A stretch of 64,000 nt of DNA, from the NCBI GenBank assembly GCA_910578285.1, contig CAJTQL010000003.1, forward strand, positions 9,644 through 73,643, read 5' to 3'. The first letter of the stretch is position 1. Every line of letters starts with the position of its first letter. This document shows, in pieces, positions 32,298 to 41,506 of the stretch. The position numbers were made by a program, and so were the translations under genes. The stretch is from an uncultured Helicobacteraceae bacterium. GTDB lineage: Bacteria; Campylobacterota; Campylobacteria; Campylobacterales; Helicobacteraceae. The notes below the pieces were generated by a model, which was not told the DNA's origin, did no database searches, and saw only the letters and a list, made by a program, of their open reading frames with translations.

Positions 32298-33545
32298 TTA
32301 TAACCTTTTTATGCTTGTTTCACGCTTGTAGCAACAGATTCCGCCCACAAAGCTTGCAGCGACTTCGCCAAAGAGTTGCTGCCCAGAGTATGGAGAGAGA
32401 GCGCCTTTGGGCGAGGTTGTCGCATGCGTATCAACAAGGATAATGTCGGCGTCAGCACCAACGGCAAGAATGCCTTTATGTATGTTGAGAATCTGTGCAG
32501 GGTGTAGTGAGCAATAACGTGAAACCTCGCTAAGAGTGAGGATTTTGGGCTTGACAAGGAAGGTGTAAAGCAGCGAAAAGTAGTCATGGAGTGCGTCAAT
32601 GCCAAAGGCAGCTTCTTCAAACGCAAGGTCTTTGCGTGTGATTGTCGAGGGCGAATGGAGCGACGTGAGTGTGTGGATTCTGCCTTTTTGGAGCGACTGG
32701 AGCAGTTTTTGGCGCGTTTCATCGCCTTTGAGTGGCGGGAGAATTTTTGCTGCTGTGTTGTAGTCTTTGCAGAGTTCTTCGGTGAGCACGAGATGATGAA
32801 TCGAACATTCAGAGAAAATGTGGGGATTCTCCTCGCGACAGCGGTCGATGATTGTGAGGCTACGTTCGCTGCTAAGGGCGCAAAATCGTAAAGTATTCCC
32901 CATAAAAACGGCGACTTCGCTCATCTTGGCAACCTCTTTGACTTCGCTAAGGCTCGGGATTGCTGGCAATCCCATTTCTGCCGAAAGATAGCTATCATTC
33001 ATTGCGCCATTCCCGCGCAATGTTGGGTCATCGCAACGACAAAAGAGCGGAATCTGCAAAAATAATGCGTATTCGCATGCGCGGCGCATGAGGTTGCCAT
33101 CAAGATGTGAATCAACAAAAATCGCCTTGCAGCCCTTTTTGTTGAGAATCGAAAGTTCCGATAGATTGCCATCGGAGCGGATTGCTGAAGCAATCGGAAA
33201 AAGATTGATTTTGTGCAATGCGCACATGCTATGAATCAATTCAATCGTTTCTTCAGAATCGATTCGTGGTTGGCAATCAGGCAGCAGGGCAATACTTCCA
33301 ACACCGCCTCTGTGTGCTGATTCGATGAGAGAAAGGAGATTTTTGGTATTGAGACTTTTGTCAGATAAGGAAACATTGAGGTCAATGAGTGAAGGTAGAA
33401 GCACAAGCCCAGAACAATCAAGAATCTCCTCGCCCTTTTGGGGCACGAGATTGGGAGCAATCTCGGTGATGACGCCATTTGCGATACGTATATCACCTTG
33501 TGTGTTTGTCGCATAATCGCATAAAGTGGCAGATTTGAATAGCAT
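32298..33545 (-). CDS. pyrC: Dihydroorotase homologue lacking the metal-binding HxH (probably non-catalytic)
   Basis: 415 residues from ATG 33545 (GGAAG upstream; an in-frame start at 33581 would run into ccdA). The overall fold and landmarks are of the type I dihydroorotase family (LIESAHRGGVGSIALLPDCQ; LCSLHPAQILN-like RYCSLHPAQILNIHKG). The motif that should read DxHxHLRD is DLNVSLSD (55-62), so both metal-ligand histidines are gone. Inactive dihydroorotase homologues that bind and support aspartate transcarbamoylase are known, and H. pylori HP0266 shows a similar DLNV. A catalytic PyrC should be encoded elsewhere. Ten bases after ccdA. Confidence 0.85.
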   Translation of the reverse strand: MLFKSATLCDYATNTQGDIRIANGVITEIAPNLVPQKGEEILDCSGLVLLPSLIDLNVSLSDKSLNTKNLLSLIESAHRGGVGSIALLPDCQPRIDSEETIELIHSMCALHKINLFPIASAIRSDGNLSELSILNKKGCKAIFVDSHLDGNLMRRACEYALFLQIPLFCRCDDPTLRGNGAMNDSYLSAEMGLPAIPSLSEVKEVAKMSEVAVFMGNTLRFCALSSERSLTIIDRCREENPHIFSECSIHHLVLTEELCKDYNTAAKILPPLKGDETRQKLLQSLQKGRIHTLTSLHSPSTITRKDLAFEEAAFGIDALHDYFSLLYTFLVKPKILTLSEVSRYCSLHPAQILNIHKGILAVGADADIILVDTHATTSPKGALSPYSGQQLFGEVAASFVGGICCYKRETSIKRL

Positions 33546-33555
33546 GATTTCTTCC

Positions 33556-34314
33556 TTAGTTGGTAGAATAAAGTGGCACAAGTAGGGCAGACAGCTCCGT
33601 TGTCATACCAAACAGCATGAGAATGCCCATAAGAAGAAGGAGCGCAGCGGCAATTTTTTGGGCAAACATGAGATTTTGTTTGTGCTTTGTAAGAAATTGC
33701 AATGCGCTTTGTACGAAGAGTGCGGCGAGTAAAAAGGGCAGGGCAAGCCCGAATGTGTAGCATAATAGTAGTATCACTCCCGATTCGCGCTCGCTACTTG
33801 CAAGCAAGATGATTGACGAGAGTAAGGGACCAATGCAAGGACTCCAGCCTAGCGCAAAGAAGATTCCAAGAACAAAAGCTCCAAAGACATTGTTTGCTTG
33901 GCTTTTGGTGTGGATTCTCGCTTCGCGCTGCAAGAAGCCAATGTGCAGCACACCAAGCAATTGCAAGCCAAACACAATCACGACAATCCCCGCAATATGA
34001 TGAAAGAATATGGGGGTGTTAAACAACGTGAAAAGGGGTTGGTTGAATAAAAAATGTATGAGCCCAATCATGCTCGCACCAAGCAGCAAAAAGACGAGTG
34101 AAAAGCCAAGCACAAAACAGAGACTGCGCACAAAGAGAATCTTTTTTGTGCCTTGTAGCTCGGATATGGGGACGCTTGCAAGATAGGAAAAATAAATGGG
34201 CAACAAGGGGAGAATGCAAGGGCTAAGAAAAGTCGCGATTCCCGCAAAAACGCTAATGGCTATCGTTGAGGGTGAAACACCGCCTAGAATGAGATTGGCA
34301 AAGCTTGCAAACAT
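33556..34314 (-). CDS. ccdA: Cytochrome c biogenesis protein CcdA
   Basis: 252 residues from ATG 34314, which has AAGGA five bases upstream. Inner-membrane thiol-disulfide transporter, about six helices, that passes electrons from cytosolic thioredoxin to periplasmic acceptors for cytochrome c maturation. Hallmarks: IATFLSPCILPLLPIYFSYL with one reactive Cys, and GWSPCIGPLLSSII with the second. First gene of the minus-strand group ccdA, pyrC-like, mqnX, sppA, purU; the first three match the order I recall in H. pylori (HP0265-HP0267). Confidence 0.93.
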   Translation of the reverse strand: MFASFANLILGGVSPSTIAISVFAGIATFLSPCILPLLPIYFSYLASVPISELQGTKKILFVRSLCFVLGFSLVFLLLGASMIGLIHFLFNQPLFTLFNTPIFFHHIAGIVVIVFGLQLLGVLHIGFLQREARIHTKSQANNVFGAFVLGIFFALGWSPCIGPLLSSIILLASSERESGVILLLCYTFGLALPFLLAALFVQSALQFLTKHKQNLMFAQKIAAALLLLMGILMLFGMTTELSALLVPLYSTN

Positions 34315-34398
34315 GGCATTCCTTGTGCAAAAATTGCCCATATTATAACGATACTTTTTTTAACCAATCGTTTTAGCCTAGAGTTTATTTTTTTTGGA

Positions 34399-34404
34399 TA
34401 CAAT
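34399..34404 (+). promoter_or_regulatory. -10 box for the DEAD-box helicase gene
   Basis: TACAAT after a run of T (34387-34395), about 65 bp before ATG 34470. This leaves a leader of about 60 nt, which could take part in cold or structural control. Confidence 0.45.
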
Positions 34405-34469
34405 GATGAAAAATTGGATTGAACTTCTCATACAATAAATTGATAAAGAAAGTAGGATTAAACATAATC

Positions 34470-35906
34470 ATGGAGAACTCGGACAATTCCTCAACCATTC
34501 AAGATTTTGCTGCATTTGAACTCAAATCTCAACTGCTAAAAGGCATTCAAGAAGCGGGTTTTTCGACACCATCGCCTATTCAGGTGCAGTCGATTCCGCT
34601 CATTTTAGGAGGGCATGATCTCATCGCCCAAGCACAAACAGGGACAGGCAAAACAGCAGCTTTTGCGCTGCCGCTGATTCAGCGTTTGCACAATAATGGC
34701 GAGATTGAAGCATTGGTGATCACACCAACGCGTGAGCTCGCTATGCAGGTGAGCGAAGAGATTTTTAAGCTCGGACATTTTTGCAACACACGCACGGTCT
34801 GTGTCTATGGCGGACAGAGTGCGAGCCGACAGATTGAGCTGCTCAAGAAACGTCCGCAAGTTGTGATTGCCACGCCGGGGCGGCTTTTGGATTTTTTGCG
34901 CAACGACAAAATTCCGCGTTTCAATCCCAAGATTGTTGTGCTTGATGAATCAGATGAAATGCTCGATATGGGGTTTTTGGAAGACATCGAGGAAATTTTT
35001 TCATATCTCCCCACACGTCGCCAAACATTGCTTTTTTCGGCGACAATGCCGTTGCCTATCAAGCAGCTTGCGCAGAAGATTCTCGATAATCCTAAGCTCG
35101 TCAAGATTGCCACTAAGGAAACAACCAATAGCGACATTCGGCAACGCTATTATATCATCAACGAAGGTGAGCGCGAACTTGCCATTGTGCGGTTGATTGA
35201 TAGTGAGATGCCCACAAAGGCAATCATCTTTACGCGCACCAAAAAAGAAGCTGATAGTCTTTGTGTGAATCTCGTGGCGCGCGGCTATCATGCGGGCGCG
35301 CTGCATGGCGATATGCAGCAAATCGAGCGGCGCAATGCGATTACGGCATTTAAAGATGGCAATGTTGAGATGCTTATCGCCACAGACATTGCTGCACGTG
35401 GGCTTGATATTAGTGATGTGAGCCATGTGTTCAATTACCATATCCCGCTCAATCCCGAAAGTTATGTGCACAGAATCGGGCGCACAGGACGTGCAGGCAA
35501 AAAGGGTATCGCCATCACGCTCACCACGCCGCTTGAGTTTAAAGAAATGCGCCGTATTGCTGAAAACACCAAGGCACATATCGAGCTCTACGAGATTCCA
35601 ACCATTGCTGACACGATGAAGTCGCTTGATTCAAAGATTATCAAAGAATTATTAAATGCGCCAATTACAGACGAGGCACTGCAAATCTATGAAGCTCTAA
35701 GTGATGAGATTCAAGCTTCGCAACTCGCCTGCAAGCTTCTCTCGCTGCTGTTTGCGCGCAAGCAGATTCTTGGACCTGATAAAATCGGCTTATCAAAAGC
35801 GGATTTGAGTCAAATTGAGGCATCGCTTCGCAAGACCGTAACGAGTAAAACATCGCAAAGACGTTCACGCCGAAGAATCCAGCACCGATTTAGGCAACAT
35901 TATTAG
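34470..35906 (+). CDS. rhpA: DEAD-box RNA helicase (RhpA-like)
   Basis: 478 residues from ATG 34470; a TTG at 34419 is in frame but less likely. ATP-dependent RNA helicase; H. pylori RhpA, its only DEAD-box helicase, works with RNase J in RNA decay. Motifs in order: Q motif (GFSTPSPIQVQSIPL), I (AQTGTGKT), Ia (PTRELA), II as DESD (VVLDESDEMLDMG, a Ser variant also present in RhpA), III (SAT), V (TDIAARGLDI), VI (HRIGRTGRAG). A basic tail RRSRRRIQHRFRQ ends the protein. Followed 11 bp later by the aminotransferase gene. Confidence 0.93.
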   Translation: MENSDNSSTIQDFAAFELKSQLLKGIQEAGFSTPSPIQVQSIPLILGGHDLIAQAQTGTGKTAAFALPLIQRLHNNGEIEALVITPTRELAMQVSEEIFKLGHFCNTRTVCVYGGQSASRQIELLKKRPQVVIATPGRLLDFLRNDKIPRFNPKIVVLDESDEMLDMGFLEDIEEIFSYLPTRRQTLLFSATMPLPIKQLAQKILDNPKLVKIATKETTNSDIRQRYYIINEGERELAIVRLIDSEMPTKAIIFTRTKKEADSLCVNLVARGYHAGALHGDMQQIERRNAITAFKDGNVEMLIATDIAARGLDISDVSHVFNYHIPLNPESYVHRIGRTGRAGKKGIAITLTTPLEFKEMRRIAENTKAHIELYEIPTIADTMKSLDSKIIKELLNAPITDEALQIYEALSDEIQASQLACKLLSLLFARKQILGPDKIGLSKADLSQIEASLRKTVTSKTSQRRSRRRIQHRFRQHY

Positions 35907-35917
35907 GAATATATGGC

Positions 35918-37051
35918 ATGGAGTTTGAGAAATATCCGTTTGAGAAATTGCGTGCGTTGTTTGCGCCGCTCTCTCCCGCGCCGTTGTCTCCGATTGCGCT
36001 CACAATTGGTGAGCCGCAGTTTTCCACTCCAAAGGCGATTTGCGATGCGCTTGTCGCAAATGTCGCTAAGCTCAACAAATACCCAAACTCTAGCGGCGAA
36101 GCAACGCTCAAAGACGCCGTGTGTAGTTATGTCTCGCGCCGCTACCAAGTCGCGCTCACGTCTTCAGAGGTTGTGCTGACTTTTGGTACGCGCGAGGCGC
36201 TGTTCAATCTCCCGCAGTTTTTGCTGTTTGACAAACCCAATCCGACAATTGCCTATCCCAATCCGTTCTATCAAATCTATGAAGGTGCGGCAAAAATGGC
36301 GCGCGCGCGCGTTTTGTATATGCCGCTTGTCGCCGAGAATGGTTTCTCTCCCTCGCTTTCGCCCGCGTCTTTGGAATCTGTCGATGTCGTGATTCTGAAT
36401 TCGCCCAATAACCCCACAGGTGCTGCGCTTTCGTTCGATTCGCTTTGTGAATGGGTGCGGCTTGCGCTTGCGTATGATTTTGTGATTATCAGCGATGAAT
36501 GTTATGGCGACATCTATGAAAACGAGCCACCTGCCTCGATTCTGCAGGCTTGTATTGCTGTGGGCAATACAAGCTTTAAAAATATTCTTGCGCTCAACTC
36601 TGCTAGCAAACGTTCAAGTGCTCCCGGACTTCGCAGCGGCTATGTTGCCGGCGATAGCGAGATTTTGCAGCATTATATGCGCTACCGCACGTATGTGGGT
36701 TGTGCTGTGCCATTGCCATTGCAAGACGCTGCCATTGTGGCATGGAATGATGATGTCGCTGCCAAAGAAGCGCGTGCCATCTATCGCGCAAACTTCGCGC
36801 TTGCGCGCGAGATTTTGGGCGCGACAATCGCACCATACACCTTCTATGTTTGGCTTTTTGTGGGCGATGATATTGCATTTGCGCGCGAGCTCTACCAAAC
36901 GCAGAATGTCTCGGTTTTGCCCGGGCGCTTCTTGGGGCGCGAGGGCTCTGGTGCTGGTTTTGTGCGCATTGCGCTTGTCTATGACACACCAACATGCAAA
37001 GAGGCGCTAGTGCGGATTGCTAAAGTCTATGAAAAAATGAGTAAGAAATAA
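35918..37051 (+). CDS. dapC: Class I/II PLP aminotransferase, probably succinyldiaminopimelate transaminase
   Basis: 377 residues. PLP-dependent fold type I enzyme: LTIGEPQFSTPKAI, NSPNNPTGAAL, VIISDECYGDIYENE, the cofactor lysine in NSASKRSSAPGLRSGY, and a late FVRIALV. Its place directly before murC matches H. pylori HP0624/HP0623, and HP0624-type enzymes are annotated as N-succinyl-diaminopimelate aminotransferase of the lysine/peptidoglycan pathway. Sequence reading cannot exclude another amino donor or acceptor. The murC ATG follows by one base, giving a peptidoglycan-precursor pair. Confidence 0.78.
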   Translation: MEFEKYPFEKLRALFAPLSPAPLSPIALTIGEPQFSTPKAICDALVANVAKLNKYPNSSGEATLKDAVCSYVSRRYQVALTSSEVVLTFGTREALFNLPQFLLFDKPNPTIAYPNPFYQIYEGAAKMARARVLYMPLVAENGFSPSLSPASLESVDVVILNSPNNPTGAALSFDSLCEWVRLALAYDFVIISDECYGDIYENEPPASILQACIAVGNTSFKNILALNSASKRSSAPGLRSGYVAGDSEILQHYMRYRTYVGCAVPLPLQDAAIVAWNDDVAAKEARAIYRANFALAREILGATIAPYTFYVWLFVGDDIAFARELYQTQNVSVLPGRFLGREGSGAGFVRIALVYDTPTCKEALVRIAKVYEKMSKK

Positions 37052-37052
37052 A

Positions 37053-38375
37053 ATGACACCAAAAAAGATTCATTTTATTGGCATTGGAGGGATTGGAATC
37101 TCGGGACTTGCGCGTTATCTTAGGGCGCAGGGTGTTGAGGTGAGTGGTTCGGATATTTGCGCAAATGCTATCACACAGAGCCTGCAAGCGCTTGGAATCC
37201 CGATTATGATCCCACACCATGCAAGCGCGATTACCAACCAAGATGTCGTCGTTCATTCAGCGATTATCAAACAAAACAATATTGAGATTGTCGCAGCAAA
37301 AGAACGTGGAATCGCTGTGCTTTCGCGCAAAGAAGCGTTGCCAATGATTCTAAGCCACAAAAAAGTCTATGCGATTGCGGGCGCGCATGGCAAGAGTACA
37401 ACGAGTGCGATTTTGAGCACACTCTTGCCCGAAGCAAGTGCCATTATTGGTGCAATCAGCAAGGAATTTGATTCAAATGTGCGTGAGATTAAGAGCGAAA
37501 GTGTTGTTTTTGAAGCTGATGAGAGCGACCAAAGCTTTTTGCACACAAGCCCCTATTGTTCGATTGTTGTCAATGCCGAGCCTGAACATCTCGAGAACTA
37601 TCACAATGACGCATACCTCTTGCGCAGCGCGTATGCGCAGTTTTTGTTGAATGCGCCCAAACGCGTCATCAATGCCGAAGACCCCTATTTACGCACACTC
37701 GAAGAATTGCGTGCTGTGCGGCTTTTCCCTTGTAAAGACATCACAGATGTGAGCTATGAGCTTGTCGATGGTGAGCCTTACACACGTTTTTGCTTACGCG
37801 ATTTGGGTAGCTTTTGTGTCTGGGGGATTGGCGAGCATATCGCGCTTGATGCGGCGCTTGCTCTGCTTGCGCTTGTGGGCGAGGTTGATTTAGAAACATT
37901 GCGGCGCCGTCTTGCTGACTATCGCGGGATTAAGAAACGTTTTGATGTGATTCAAAAGGGCAAGCTGATTATCATCGATGACTATGCGCACCACCCTACC
38001 GAGATTGAAACCACGCTTGTGGCTGTGAATCGCTATCGTGAGTTGCTCGGTGGGCGGGACTTGTGTGTGATTTGGCAGCCACACAAATATTCGCGCCTTG
38101 CGGCAAATCTTGAGCGATTCAAATCATGTTTTGGCGAATCGATGGACTTGGTGATTTTGCCTGTATATGCTGCTGGCGAAGCGCCAATCGAGATAGACTT
38201 GGCTGAAGAATTTGCACACTATCGCCCCACAATGGCGAGCCACATCATGCGCGTGAATCATGGCGATGACCAGCGCATTTTGGTGATGCAGGGTGAGACA
38301 ATCGTGCGCGAAATTGATTCGGGGATGGTTGTGGGCTTTGGTGCGGGCGACATTACAAATATGTTGAGGGGATAA
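37053..38375 (+). CDS. murC: UDP-N-acetylmuramate--L-alanine ligase
   Basis: 440 residues. Adds the first amino acid (L-Ala) to UDP-MurNAc in peptidoglycan synthesis. Rossmann-like opening KIHFIGIGGIGISGLARYLR, ATP loop IAGAHGKSTTSAIL, EADESDQSFLHTSPY, VNAEPEHLENYHND, and IDDYAHHPTEIETTL in the C-terminal domain. Normal length. The stop shares its last base with the next ATG. Confidence 0.96.
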   Translation: MTPKKIHFIGIGGIGISGLARYLRAQGVEVSGSDICANAITQSLQALGIPIMIPHHASAITNQDVVVHSAIIKQNNIEIVAAKERGIAVLSRKEALPMILSHKKVYAIAGAHGKSTTSAILSTLLPEASAIIGAISKEFDSNVREIKSESVVFEADESDQSFLHTSPYCSIVVNAEPEHLENYHNDAYLLRSAYAQFLLNAPKRVINAEDPYLRTLEELRAVRLFPCKDITDVSYELVDGEPYTRFCLRDLGSFCVWGIGEHIALDAALALLALVGEVDLETLRRRLADYRGIKKRFDVIQKGKLIIIDDYAHHPTEIETTLVAVNRYRELLGGRDLCVIWQPHKYSRLAANLERFKSCFGESMDLVILPVYAAGEAPIEIDLAEEFAHYRPTMASHIMRVNHGDDQRILVMQGETIVREIDSGMVVGFGAGDITNMLRG

Positions 38376-38599
38376 TGGAACGAGCATTTCGCTATCGCTT
38401 GGTGATGTTTGGATTTTCCGCAATGTGCGAAGATATGGACGAAGTGCGCCTCCGATTGCGTGGCTATCCGCCGAATCGAGCAAAAAGCGAGGCAGGCGAC
38501 CAATGCTATCTTGTCGATTTGCAGCAGGGGGTTCAATATGCCATTGTATTGCGCAACGACCGATTTGAGGTTGATGAGAATGCGTGCAAGCAACTATAA
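38375..38599 (+). CDS. Small conserved protein downstream of murC, 74 aa
   Basis: Compact hydrophilic protein (RYRLVMFGFSAMCEDMDEVR; QQGVQYAIVLRNDRFEVDEN), alpha/beta, no leader. Coupled to murC through a TAATG overlap. I do not recognise a domain; in H. pylori a small hypothetical gene occupies the corresponding place beside murC. AAGGAG lies just after its stop and serves the next gene. Confidence 0.6.
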   Translation: MERAFRYRLVMFGFSAMCEDMDEVRLRLRGYPPNRAKSEAGDQCYLVDLQQGVQYAIVLRNDRFEVDENACKQL

Positions 38600-38608
38600 G
38601 GAGAGGGA

Positions 38609-39349
38609 ATGAGGAAAATTTTTATTTTTTGTGCGTTCATCGCGCTCGCCCATGCGGAGCTGTTTGTCTATGGACCAAGTGGACCTGCGCCCGTCATCAA
38701 CGAGCTTGCACGGCAGTTTAGCGAGAAAACAGGTGAAAAGATTACGATTATTGCAGGACCTTTTGCGCAATGGATTGACCAAGCAAAGGAGAATGCCGAC
38801 GTGATTTATGCAGGCAATTCTTCAATGATGGATTTTCTTGTGGCGCAAATGCCACAGCAGCTTAGCCATAATGATGTACGTGTGCTCAATATCCGCGAAG
38901 CTGGGATTGTCGTGCGCCCCGGCAATCCGCAGCACATTCATCGCTTTGAAGACCTCACACGTGATGGAATCCGCATTATGGTTGTGAGTGGTGCAGGGCA
39001 AGTGGGGCTATATGAAGATATGGCACTCAAGGGGGGCGATAGGAGCGTGCTTGTCAAATTGCGCAAAAATATCCAATTCTATGCCACCACCACTGCCGAG
39101 GCGATTGACCGCTGGAATAGCGACAATACGCTCGATGCATTCATTGTTTGGGAACATTGGGGAATCTCGCTTGGCAAGCGCGAGGCAACCTTTGTGCGTG
39201 CAGATTTTGCGCATATCCTCTATCGCGCTGCTGAAATTGCGATTACCAAAACAAGCCCAAATCGTCAGCAAGCAGGGGAATTTGTCGAGTTTTTGCAAAC
39301 ACAAGAAGCACAAGAGGTTTGGCGCAAAATGGGCTGGAAGGGCTTATAA
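38609..39349 (+). CDS. Periplasmic substrate-binding protein, molybdate/tungstate (ModA)-like
   Basis: 246 residues. Signal peptide MRKIFIFCAFIALAHA. The mature protein begins ELFVYGPSGPAPVINELARQ and shows the type II binding-protein pattern (FAQWIDQAKENADVIYAGNS, GIVVRPGNP, WEHWGISLG). Similar to ModA/AccA-type anion-binding proteins. No ABC permease or ATPase gene lies next to it, so the transporter must be elsewhere or it acts otherwise; the ligand is undetermined. AAGGAG before ATG 38609. Confidence 0.75.
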   Translation: MRKIFIFCAFIALAHAELFVYGPSGPAPVINELARQFSEKTGEKITIIAGPFAQWIDQAKENADVIYAGNSSMMDFLVAQMPQQLSHNDVRVLNIREAGIVVRPGNPQHIHRFEDLTRDGIRIMVVSGAGQVGLYEDMALKGGDRSVLVKLRKNIQFYATTTAEAIDRWNSDNTLDAFIVWEHWGISLGKREATFVRADFAHILYRAAEIAITKTSPNRQQAGEFVEFLQTQEAQEVWRKMGWKGL

Positions 39350-39368
39350 GCTAGGATACAGCTTGTGT

Positions 39369-39377
39369 TGCTAGAAT
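39369..39377 (+). promoter_or_regulatory. Extended -10 element of ccoG
   Basis: TGC-TAGAAT, 33 bp before the ccoG ATG at 39411; a second similar box GCTAGGAT lies at 39350-39357. Confidence 0.45.
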
Positions 39378-39410
39378 CCCTGATAATATTTGTTATTGAG
39401 GAGGTTTTGC

Positions 39411-40802
39411 ATGGTAAATTCTTCAACATTTGTCGCCTGTAGCAACCCAAATGGCGTGCTTTTCCGCAAAAAACGTTATGTACTTTATGCCCTAGCGTCT
39501 CTCGCGATTTTCATAATGCCCTTCATTCGCATAGGCGATGGGCATATTTTTTTATTGTCATTTGACCACAAACAATTCCATTTGCTTGGCACGGTGTTTG
39601 ATACCCAAGAGTTTTATCTTTTGCCTTTTTTAAGCATTCTTCTATTCTTGGGAATCTTTTTTATGACGACACTTGCCGGACGCGTATGGTGCGGTTGGGC
39701 TTGCCCGCAGACGCTGTTTCGTGTTCTCTATCGTGATTTGCTTGAGACGAAGATTCTAGGTTTGCGTGATAAAATCTCCAACAAACAAAAAGAGCCCGAC
39801 ATGAGCCTTTGGGCAAACAAGCTCAAACGAGCCATTGCTATGGCAATTTGGGCGGTGTTTGTGCTCATTGCAGTTGCGGGCTTTTTGTGGTATTTCGTCC
39901 CGCCTGAAGATTTCTTTGTCTATATCTTTCAAGGGCCGCGTGAGCACCCTGTTTTGTTTGTTTTTTGGCTTGGAATCTCGACATTTTTATTTTTTGACAT
40001 CACGCTATTAAAAGAGAAATTTTGCTTTTTTATTTGTCCCTATTGCCGCGTGCAATCAGTGATGTATGATAAAGATACCATTATGGTCGTGTATGACTAT
40101 CAGCGCGGCGGCACTGTGTATGAAGGCGGCAAGAAGCTTTGGAAAAAGCCTGAAACTCCCAATGCAGAATGTACTGGCTGTGAGGCATGTGTGCGTGTCT
40201 GCCCCACACATATTGATATTCGCAAGGGTATGCAGCTTGAATGTATCAATTGTTTAGAATGCGCCGATGCATGTACGAAGGTGATGGGCAAACTTGGCAA
40301 AGCACCTCTTATTGGCTGGACATCGATGAATACGGTGCAAACACGTGAAAAGGTTAGAATCTTTCGATTCCGCACCGTGGCGTATATGGTCGCACTCACC
40401 GCCGTGTTTATCGGACTTTTGGTGATAGGCGGAACAAAAGAAACCATGTTGCTGAATATCAACCGCACAACGGAACTCTATACGCTCAATAAAAGCAATG
40501 GCAACATCGAAAATGCGTATGCTTTTTTGTTCCACAATACAAGCAGCGTGCCACATACCTATACCTTCGAGCTACCCGATAACCCCGAGATTGTCATCAA
40601 GCGCCCCAAAGAACCTCTCAAGCTTGATGCAGGTGAGAAGAGCAAACAAGTTGTCGTGCTTGAAGCAACAGGCAATCCGAACACAACGAGCGAGAATCTG
40701 ATTGTTCCATTGCGAATCCGCGCTTTTGCCGAGGATGCAAAAGATGAGGTTTTTGTCGAACGCGAAAGTATTTTTGTCTATCCTCCACGAAGTGCGCCAT
40801 AA
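39411..40802 (+). CDS. ccoG: Cytochrome cbb3 oxidase assembly protein CcoG (RdxA/FixG family)
   Basis: 463 residues from ATG 39411 (GAGGAGG upstream). Polyferredoxin-like inner-membrane protein needed for copper reduction during cbb3 oxidase assembly. Four to five helices in the first 215 residues, with RVWCGWACPQTLF and FFICPYCRVQSVMYD, then two 4Fe-4S motifs (CTGCEACVRVCP; CINCLECADAC), another helix (about 335-355) and a periplasmic Ig-like C-terminal domain. Oxidase structural genes are not in the window. Confidence 0.93.
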   Translation: MVNSSTFVACSNPNGVLFRKKRYVLYALASLAIFIMPFIRIGDGHIFLLSFDHKQFHLLGTVFDTQEFYLLPFLSILLFLGIFFMTTLAGRVWCGWACPQTLFRVLYRDLLETKILGLRDKISNKQKEPDMSLWANKLKRAIAMAIWAVFVLIAVAGFLWYFVPPEDFFVYIFQGPREHPVLFVFWLGISTFLFFDITLLKEKFCFFICPYCRVQSVMYDKDTIMVVYDYQRGGTVYEGGKKLWKKPETPNAECTGCEACVRVCPTHIDIRKGMQLECINCLECADACTKVMGKLGKAPLIGWTSMNTVQTREKVRIFRFRTVAYMVALTAVFIGLLVIGGTKETMLLNINRTTELYTLNKSNGNIENAYAFLFHNTSSVPHTYTFELPDNPEIVIKRPKEPLKLDAGEKSKQVVVLEATGNPNTTSENLIVPLRIRAFAEDAKDEVFVERESIFVYPPRSAP

Positions 40803-40806
40803 GTCG

Positions 40807-41373
40807 TTAGATTCCAAGCAAATATTTAAACTCGGCGAGTTTCTCGCCGCTTGCTTGCAGCGCAAACTCCGCGCCTGTGCTGTCAAAAACCTGCTGCGTT
40901 ATGTGAATGCCAATCTTTTTGATGAGGTATTGCGCATGTTGCAGCTTGCCAAAAGGCACATGGATTTGCAAAGAATCAAAGATAACATAGGGCACAAGCT
41001 CGGCGTTTGCGATGGTTTGCAGTGCGCAATCCGTATAGGCACGCACGAGTCCCCCGATTCCAAGCAATGTGCCACCAAAATAACGTACACTGATAAATCC
41101 GATATTCACAAGATTTGCTCCGCGCAAAACATTGAGCGTGGGCATTCCGCTGCTACCTTTTGGTTCGCCATCATCGCTAAAGCTTTCCACAATTTGTTTG
41201 TGTACATTGGATATCCGCGAGCTCGTTACAAAATGCACGGCTTTTGGATGTTTATCATGCAGCTTTTGTAGTGTTGCCTCAAAATGTGTGCTTGGACAAA
41301 GGAATCCATGGAAGTGCGAGCCTTTGTGGCTGACTGTCGCGTTTGCAATGTGTTGGATTGTATAGAGATTCAT
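40807..41373 (-). CDS. YigZ/IMPACT family protein
   Basis: About 188 residues from ATG 41373 (an ATG 41409 is in frame upstream). N-terminal UPF0029 domain: KGSHFHGFLCPSTHFEATLQ, HFVTSSRISNVHKQ, ESFSDDGEPKGSSGMPTLNV and VNIGFISVRYFGGTLLGIGG, LVRAYTDCA. The C-terminal EF-G domain IV-like part follows. Family members are implicated in translation-related control, but the bacterial role is unclear. Convergent with ccoG, four bases apart. Confidence 0.88.
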   Translation of the reverse strand: MNLYTIQHIANATVSHKGSHFHGFLCPSTHFEATLQKLHDKHPKAVHFVTSSRISNVHKQIVESFSDDGEPKGSSGMPTLNVLRGANLVNIGFISVRYFGGTLLGIGGLVRAYTDCALQTIANAELVPYVIFDSLQIHVPFGKLQHAQYLIKKIGIHITQQVFDSTGAEFALQASGEKLAEFKYLLGI

Positions 41374-41506
41374 GAAAATATGGCAACGCTCCTGCTTATG
41401 TAGAATCATAAATTGTCTTTATTAAGCAATCTATGTTCCTTTCTTGATTCTTTGTATATTGATTGCCATGCGTCCTAGACTCATAATGACAACAATAAAC
41501 CCCAAT

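Noticed and set aside
34805..35137. Split or frameshifted helicase
   Set aside because: All helicase motifs are in one continuous frame; the extra ORFs here are shadows.
35001..35579. 192-codon minus-strand ORF inside the helicase gene
   Set aside because: It lies wholly opposite a helicase gene with every DEAD-box motif; composition is that of an antisense shadow, with no ribosome site or family.
39584..39601. Second sigma-54 promoter (TGGCACG-GTGT-TTGA)
   Set aside because: The essential GC of the -12 element is GA, and it lies inside the ccoG coding region.
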